Origin: Streptomyces sporangiiformans
GTDB lineage: Bacteria; Actinomycetota; Actinomycetes; Streptomycetales; Streptomycetaceae
Direction: 5' to 3'
DNA: 64,000 nt
Assembly (NCBI RefSeq): GCF_005768555.2
Contig: NZ_VCHX02000123.1
Coordinates: 19,444-83,443 of the forward strand
In this document: positions 60,152-64,000 of the stretch, piece by piece
Layout of the letters: every line of letters starts with the position of its first letter
Position numbering within the stretch: the stretch's first letter is position 1
Notes under the pieces: generated by a model
Database searches by the model: none
Told to the model about the DNA's origin: nothing
The model's input: the letters and a program-made list of their open reading frames with translations, nothing else
Translations under genes and position numbers: made by a program

Positions 60152-60727
60152 ATGACCGCTACCTACACCTTCGACGTCTTTTCCAGCCTCGACGGCTACG
60201 GCGCCGCCAGCGCCAACTGGACCGGCTACTGGGGTAAGCAAGGCCCCGAGTTGCTCGACCACCGCCTTGCCTTGTACGGCGCGGAGCAGCGGATGGTCTT
60301 CGGGGCCAACACGTATCGGGCCTTCGCGCGGATGCTGGCATCGAGCACCGAGGAATCCGAAGTGCGTGACCCATGGGTCACTCGCATGAGGAGCCTGCCG
60401 GCAACGGTGGTATCGACGACGCTGGAAGGCCCCCTCGACTGGCCGAACGCGACCGTCGTGAGCGGTGACGCCGTCGACGTCGTCGCCCGGCTCAAGGAGG
60501 AGTCCGAGGTGCCGTTGCGCTCGCACGGCAGCCTGTCGTTGAACCGGGCGCTGATGGCCGCCGGCCTGGTCGACCGCTTGCAGGTGACGCTCTTCCCTGT
60601 CATCACCGGTCAGACCGGGCTCGACCCGATCTTCCAGGGTGCGGCCGACTTCGACCTGGAGCTGATCGAGAACCGGACGCTCGACGGTCACATCCAAGAG
60701 CTCATCTATCGACCCACCCTCCATTGA
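60152..60727 (+). CDS. dihydrofolate reductase-family (RibD C-terminal) reductase, second copy
   Basis: 191 residues from ATG 60152 with CGAGGAGAA upstream. It shows the RibD_C pattern: YTFDVFSSLDGYGAASANW, RMVFGANTYRAFARML, ATVVSTTLEGPLDWPNATV, PLRSHGSLSLNRALMAAGLVDRLQVTLFPVITG and DLELIENRTLDG. The glycine-rich NADPH loop reads SHGSLSL rather than IGGA, so it is a distinct subgroup from the product of 54725. It starts 24 bp after a His-Arg rich unassigned frame; no operon partner. Confidence 0.82.
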   Translation: MTATYTFDVFSSLDGYGAASANWTGYWGKQGPELLDHRLALYGAEQRMVFGANTYRAFARMLASSTEESEVRDPWVTRMRSLPATVVSTTLEGPLDWPNATVVSGDAVDVVARLKEESEVPLRSHGSLSLNRALMAAGLVDRLQVTLFPVITGQTGLDPIFQGAADFDLELIENRTLDGHIQELIYRPTLH

Positions 60728-61107
60728 CCTGACGGATTCGAAGAGGATCTTCGACAACCAAAACCAGCCCGCGAACATCGACAAGTCGCGCACTGGCCCG
60801 TCCCCCTCATCGAGTGAGGCTCAAGGTGACAACGCCCGCGGGCTACCAGGAACCAGCGGTATGACCAGCGGTATGACCAGCGGTATGACCAGCTGCCTGC
60901 ACCAACCGGCTCTCACACGAGACGGATCAACTCACGGGTCCGGTCAGTGCGGTTCGTCCGGTCGCGGCCGGGTGACTGATCCCAAGGTCTGCGCCGCAGG
61001 CAGTCAATTGGGCAAGCCGCGGCCGCAGTGGCCAAGTACCTCTGACCAAACAGGCCAACCGTCCTTGACCGCGCAGGTCAGCGGCCGCTCCCGCTGAGTT
61101 CGCTGGA
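60728..61107. other. 380-bp gap with a short tandem repeat
   Basis: No gene recognised. It contains 3.5 copies of a 12-bp unit at 60852-60893. Confidence 0.4.
60852..60893 (+). repeat. 12-bp tandem repeat, 3.5 copies
   Basis: Unit accagcggtatg repeated exactly three times and then accagc. There are no spacers, so it is a minisatellite-type repeat and not a CRISPR. Confidence 0.85.
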
Positions 61108-61311
61108 TCAGGAGTAGAAGTCCCGGCCGTATTCGTCCCGGCTCAGATCGAAGTCGTCCGGACGATCGCGGCGGAGCTCCTCGTACCGCTGCGCGAAGAC
61201 ATCGAGCGCCTGGTGAAGGGTGCACCCCAACGTTTCGCGGATCGTCTTGAGCGCAGGGATGATCCGTTCCTCCAGGATGTCGCGGTCCACGCTCTCGGGC
61301 AGCTGTTCCAT
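61108..61311 (-). CDS. small acidic helical protein, function unknown
   Basis: 67 residues from ATG 61311 (MEQLPESVDRDILEERIIPA). A central amphipathic helix pair (ALKTIRETLGCTLHQALDVFAQRYEELRR) is followed by an acidic tail (DDFDLSRDEYGRDFYS). The helix pattern IPALKxIRExLGxxLHQAxD faintly recalls the C-terminal domain of ribosomal protein L7/L12, found in stand-alone form in actinobacteria. Third-position GC is coding-like. It ends 40-odd bp from an IS21-like end, so it may be the remnant or cargo of a further cassette. Confidence 0.55.
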   Translation of the reverse strand: MEQLPESVDRDILEERIIPALKTIRETLGCTLHQALDVFAQRYEELRRDRPDDFDLSRDEYGRDFYS

Positions 61312-61351
61312 GGCGCGTGAGCCTACCCGGCGCGGGTGAGCGACCTTCCTC

Positions 61352-61387
61352 CAGTGGCAAACGGTCAAGGTTCGCTGTCACAGGACA
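61352..61387. repeat. IS21-like right end, facing the left end at 61396
   Basis: agtggcaaacggtcaaggttc...cacaggaca, in the orientation of the right ends at 49321 and 62486. It is separated by only 8 bp (tacgcgag) from the left end starting at 61396, so two ends are back to back. Confidence 0.55.
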
Positions 61388-61395
61388 TACGCGAG

Positions 61396-62486
61396 TGTCC
61401 TGTGCCGTCGAAGCCTCACCTGTCATAGAAGTCTGGCCACCGGGCAGGTCGCCGCATCAGAGGCTTAACGGCGTGACTTGTGGGACGGCTGGGGCATCGG
61501 CATAGGCTGCGTCGATCATCGTGGAAGGGGGACGTTCGTGTCCGGACCAGTCGTACTTGAGGTGGCACAGTGGCAGGGGTCGGGTGCCTCTACGGCCCGT
61601 CGGTTGCCCAGCGGGGCTGCCTGGCTCGCCGAGCTGGTACCCGCAGGTCGGCGGCATACGGTCGCGCTCGACAACAGCGTCGGCGACTCGCGGGGCGGCG
61701 TACAGAACGCCGATGTGCTGGAGCGCCATCTGCTAGCGGTGCGTGCGGCATTGGCTGAGGTTCCGCCGGGCGAGCGGACAGTGACCATAGGCGGCGACTG
61801 CGGGGTCGACCTCGCCCCGATCGAGTCCGCGCTCTCCGTATTCGGGGACCGGCTGGCGCTGGTGTGGTTCGACGCGCACGCAGACCTCAACACTCCGGCG
61901 TCGTCGCCTTCCGGAGCCTTCCACGGCATGGTGCTGCGCGCGCTCATCGGCGACGGGCCAGAGGGCCTGCGGCCCGCGCGGAGCCTGTCGGCCGACCGCG
62001 TGGTACTGGCGGGCGCGCGGTCACTGGACCCGGGTGAGCAGGACGTTGTCGAGAGCCGCGGCATACGGCACCTCAGCGTCGAGCAGTTGACACAACCAGG
62101 GCCCCTCCTGGCCGCAGTGCGCGCCACCGGCGCCGAGGCGGTATACCTTCACATCGACCTCGACGTCCTCGACCCGCAGGTATTCCCGGCCGTCGGCACA
62201 CCCGAGCCGGGCGGACTCGGCGTAGAGGAGCTGCTCGTAGCAGTGCGGGCACTGACTGAAGAGTTCACCCTCGCCGGCCTTGCGCTCACCGAGTACGAGC
62301 GGACGGAAGCCGCCAGCGAGGAGGAGGCGGTACTGCGGCGGATCGTCGACGGACTTTTCGGGCCCGACCGACGCTGAGCAGCGCCTCTGCGCCGGCGCTC
62401 TCCATCAAGACCGAACGCCCTCATCAAAGCCGGAGACTCCGCTCAAACTCCGATGGCACACGCTCAACCTTCAGTGGGACAGGACA
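61396..62486. mobile_element. transposase-less cassette bounded by IS21-like inverted ends (cassette 2)
   Basis: Left end tgtcctgtgccgtcgaag at 61396 and right end tcagtgggacaggaca ending at 62486 match the ends of cassette 1 (10 of 11 terminal bases inverted here). Each end carries a second internal unit (about 61421-61437 and 62441-62465). The only gene inside is the arginase-fold enzyme, 61538-62377. There is no transposase in the 1.09 kb. No target duplication was found. Confidence 0.55.
61538..62377 (+). CDS. arginase/agmatinase/formiminoglutamase-fold protein
   Basis: 279 residues from GTG 61538, 6 bases after GGAAGGGGGA. Two-manganese site motifs are in place: TIGGDCGVD (where many have GGDHS, His replaced by Cys), VWFDAHADLN near 115, and LHIDLDVLDP near 210, then a late ALTEYERTEAAS. 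The GGDC form is shared by a poorly studied actinobacterial arginase-like subgroup. The reaction is probably hydrolysis of a guanidino or amidine compound to urea or ammonia, but the substrate is unknown. It is the sole cargo of cassette 2. Confidence 0.8.
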   Translation: MSGPVVLEVAQWQGSGASTARRLPSGAAWLAELVPAGRRHTVALDNSVGDSRGGVQNADVLERHLLAVRAALAEVPPGERTVTIGGDCGVDLAPIESALSVFGDRLALVWFDAHADLNTPASSPSGAFHGMVLRALIGDGPEGLRPARSLSADRVVLAGARSLDPGEQDVVESRGIRHLSVEQLTQPGPLLAAVRATGAEAVYLHIDLDVLDPQVFPAVGTPEPGGLGVEELLVAVRALTEEFTLAGLALTEYERTEAASEEEAVLRRIVDGLFGPDRR

Positions 62487-62545
62487 GACAGCTCTGGCCG
62501 GGCCATCCCTCGGCCGTGCCCTGGCTCCGTCGGCGTGGGCGGTTG

Positions 62546-63457
62546 TCAGTCGACGGAGGCCATGAAGTTCAGCATCCTGCGGTTGATCTCCTCTGCGTGG
62601 TCAATCTGCGGTCCGTGGCCCGTGTTGGAGATGATCTCGGCTCGGGCGCCGGGGACCAGGCGCGGCAGACGTTCCGCCTGCCGCTGCGGGTGCACGAGGA
62701 GGCTTCGCTTGCCGAGCACCAGATAGAGCGGGGTCCGGATGGTGGACAGCTCCTCCTCGGACAGGGGAAGCGGCGCCGGGCGGCGTATGCGGTAGGCGCG
62801 AACGGCCGTTCTGATCATCGTGCGCAGTTCCGGCATGACGAGGACCGGCTGTTCCAGCCAGGCCGCCAGCCGTGGGCGGAGCGCCTTGGGCGCGAAGGTC
62901 GCGAAGAGGCCGGCGAAGATCCAGACGAAGAAGCGCAGCCCCACTTTCTCCAGGCCGCCGGGGTCGAGCAGCGTGGTCGAGGCGAGCCGACCAGGCCTGC
63001 GATGCGCCTGGTTCAAGGCGAGCCATCCGCCGTAGGAGATGCCGACGAGGTGTACGCGATCGAGGCCGAGCCCGGCGAGTGTCTCGTCCAGCCACTGCGC
63101 GGCGCGCTCGGGGTGGTGGATCGGCTCGCGCTGCACGCTGCGGCCGGGATCGCCCGGGGTGTCGATCGCGTAGACCGGGCGGTCTGCGCTGAGGGCGGGG
63201 GTGTTCGGGTACCACATGGCGGAGCAGGAGCCCGCCCCGTGCACCAGGACGATGGGGGTGCGGGACCGGGCAGCCTCGTTCGCGGGGCCGTAGCGGTAGA
63301 CGTGCGTGGTGCCGAAGGACGTCTCCACGTCCTCTTCCGCGAGCGCGGGCGCTCCCAGTGCGTAGACCGCATCGCAGGCCGTGAAGTAGCGCTCCCGCCA
63401 GGCATCGCTCACATAGCGGCCGACGTCGGCCTGGGTGCGGGCAGCGGTCTCGGGCAT
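62546..63457 (-). CDS. alpha/beta hydrolase
   Basis: 303 residues from ATG 63457, preceded by GGAGGTGGCC; an in-frame start at 63499 lies inside the operator palindrome and is rejected. Motifs: PIVLVHGAGSCSAMWYPN (oxyanion loop), VHLVGISYGGWLAL with the nucleophile Ser near 140, catalytic Asp region LYLVLGKRSLLVHP, and ISNTGHGPQIDHAEEI with the His. The long cap (FFVWIFAGLFATFAPK) is hydrophobic, suggesting a lipophilic substrate. It is divergent from a TetR gene, which should repress it. Confidence 0.83.
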   Translation of the reverse strand: MPETAARTQADVGRYVSDAWRERYFTACDAVYALGAPALAEEDVETSFGTTHVYRYGPANEAARSRTPIVLVHGAGSCSAMWYPNTPALSADRPVYAIDTPGDPGRSVQREPIHHPERAAQWLDETLAGLGLDRVHLVGISYGGWLALNQAHRRPGRLASTTLLDPGGLEKVGLRFFVWIFAGLFATFAPKALRPRLAAWLEQPVLVMPELRTMIRTAVRAYRIRRPAPLPLSEEELSTIRTPLYLVLGKRSLLVHPQRQAERLPRLVPGARAEIISNTGHGPQIDHAEEINRRMLNFMASVD

Positions 63458-63483
63458 GGCCACCTCCGGCGTCTCGGTTTCGT

Positions 63484-63519
63484 GATACGAACGTACCACA
63501 TAGTTGGTACAGCTGTATC
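63484..63519. promoter_or_regulatory. extended palindromic operator between hydrolase and TetR genes
   Basis: Inner inverted repeat gtacca (63493-63498) and tggtac (63505-63510), with outer repeat gatac (63484-63488) and gtatc (63515-63519) in register around one centre. It overlaps the promoter of the hydrolase and lies 53 bp before the TetR start. Confidence 0.75.
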
Positions 63520-63571
63520 ATCAAAAGGCCCACGGGAGCGATAGCAGGAACGACGAGCGGAGAACCGGCCG

Positions 63572-64000
63572 ATGCCCAAGCGCGTGGACCACGCAGAACG
63601 GCGCACCGAGATCGCCGAGGCACTCGTCCGGGTCGCTGGACGACGCGGGCTGCATGCCGTGGGGATGCGCGATGTGGCAGCGGAGGCGGGCGTATCACTG
63701 CGGCTGGTGCAGTACTACTTCGAGACCAAGGAGAAGTTGATGCTCTTCGGGCTCGAGCATCTGGCGGAGAGATTCGGGCAGCGGGTCTCCGCCCGTGTAC
63801 GGGCTGCCGGGGACAACCCTGGTCCGCGCGCGATGGTCGAGGCGCTTCTGAGGGCAGCGCTGCCGCAGGACGACGAGAGCCGCACCTTCCACCACCTCTA
63901 CACTTCGTACGCTGTTCTGGCCGTGAACGACCGGGCGCTCGCAGCCCAGCCCTTCATCAAGAACCCTGATGCCGCCGAAGCCGCTCTGACCGAACTCCTC
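63572..64000 (+). CDS. TetR-family regulator, 3' end outside window
   Basis: 143 residues visible from ATG 63572; no stop before the window edge. The helix-turn-helix is clear at residues 8-55: RRTEIAEALVRVAGRRGLHAV, then MRDVAAEAGVSLRLVQYYFETKEKLMLFG. The LRLVQYYF recognition helix is typical of the BetI/PfmR-like subgroup of TetR proteins. It is divergent from an alpha/beta hydrolase gene, with an extended palindrome between them that probably serves both promoters. Confidence 0.87.
   Translation, partial: MPKRVDHAERRTEIAEALVRVAGRRGLHAVGMRDVAAEAGVSLRLVQYYFETKEKLMLFGLEHLAERFGQRVSARVRAAGDNPGPRAMVEALLRAALPQDDESRTFHHLYTSYAVLAVNDRALAAQPFIKNPDAAEAALTELL

Noticed and set aside
60852..60893. Regular repeats as a CRISPR
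   Set aside because: Units are contiguous 12-mers without spacers and there are no cas genes.
1..64000. tRNA or rRNA genes as integration sites
   Set aside because: No cloverleaf, CCA-ended acceptor or rRNA-like sequence was seen on reading both strands; a covariance-model scan would be needed to exclude them fully.

Overview
The window is high-GC DNA with Streptomyces-type gene content: a SpoIIE/PP2C phosphatase with an anti-sigma-like kinase domain, an F420-dependent reductase, a VanR/VanS/VanJ-type set, Ku, many TetR and AraC regulators, and dense transposon debris. Codon use is strongly G/C at third positions throughout, except for a lower-GC patch at about 18.5-20.1 kb. No rRNA, tRNA, CRISPR array or rep/par module was recognised. 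The mixture of small metabolic operons and decayed insertion sequences suggests a chromosome arm or a large linear plasmid.

Layout. 0-10 kb: small metabolic and regulatory genes (AraC regulator, two YjbR-like genes with a deletion scar, a sigma factor with a truncated partner, an AsnC regulator divergent from a PLP decarboxylase, a short-chain dehydrogenase, a frameshifted VOC gene, an F420 reductase and a PIG-L deacetylase). 10-18 kb: a recombination block. It holds a frameshifted IS5-type element, then a four-gene locus (tyrosine recombinase, HTH protein, zinc-ribbon protein, 713-residue zinc-ribbon/recombinase-like protein). A second IS5-type element with 27-bp inverted ends and a passenger winged-helix gene sits in the gap between its third and fourth genes. 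18-21 kb: a patch resembling proteobacterial DNA (DUF3363 relaxase tail, Tat-exported amidohydrolase), followed by IS110 and IS5 fragments. 21-27 kb: a two-component system convergent with an MMPL exporter, beside a broken FAD monooxygenase whose 3' end is duplicated at 20.1 kb.

27-38 kb: Y-family polymerase-like protein, a membrane protein with a MerR-like partner, a VanR/VanS-like pair divergent from a vanY-vanJ-like operon, and two TetR circuits whose operators can be read directly. 38-46.6 kb: thioesterase, VirS-like AraC regulator, flavin monooxygenase, broken serine hydrolase, FadD-like ligase, ABM monooxygenase and alcohol dehydrogenase, together resembling the mycobacterial virS-mymA region. 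47-49.3 kb and 61.4-62.5 kb: two transposase-less cassettes bounded by the same IS21-like inverted ends, one with a GlxA-type regulator plus dienelactone hydrolase, the other with an arginase-fold enzyme. 49-61 kb: relics (TetR, GATase-1, methyltransferase, Rel/SpoT HD, IS256, IS481, GH3) between intact genes for Ku, hydrolases, reductases, SpoIIE phosphatase and aldehyde dehydrogenase. The window ends in a hydrolase divergent from a TetR gene over an extended palindrome.

The most interesting items are the four-gene recombinase locus with a degenerate large partner, the paired IS21-like cassettes including an abutted-end junction, and the two TetR operator sets with conserved geometry. All assignments come from reading the sequence; no database search was run.
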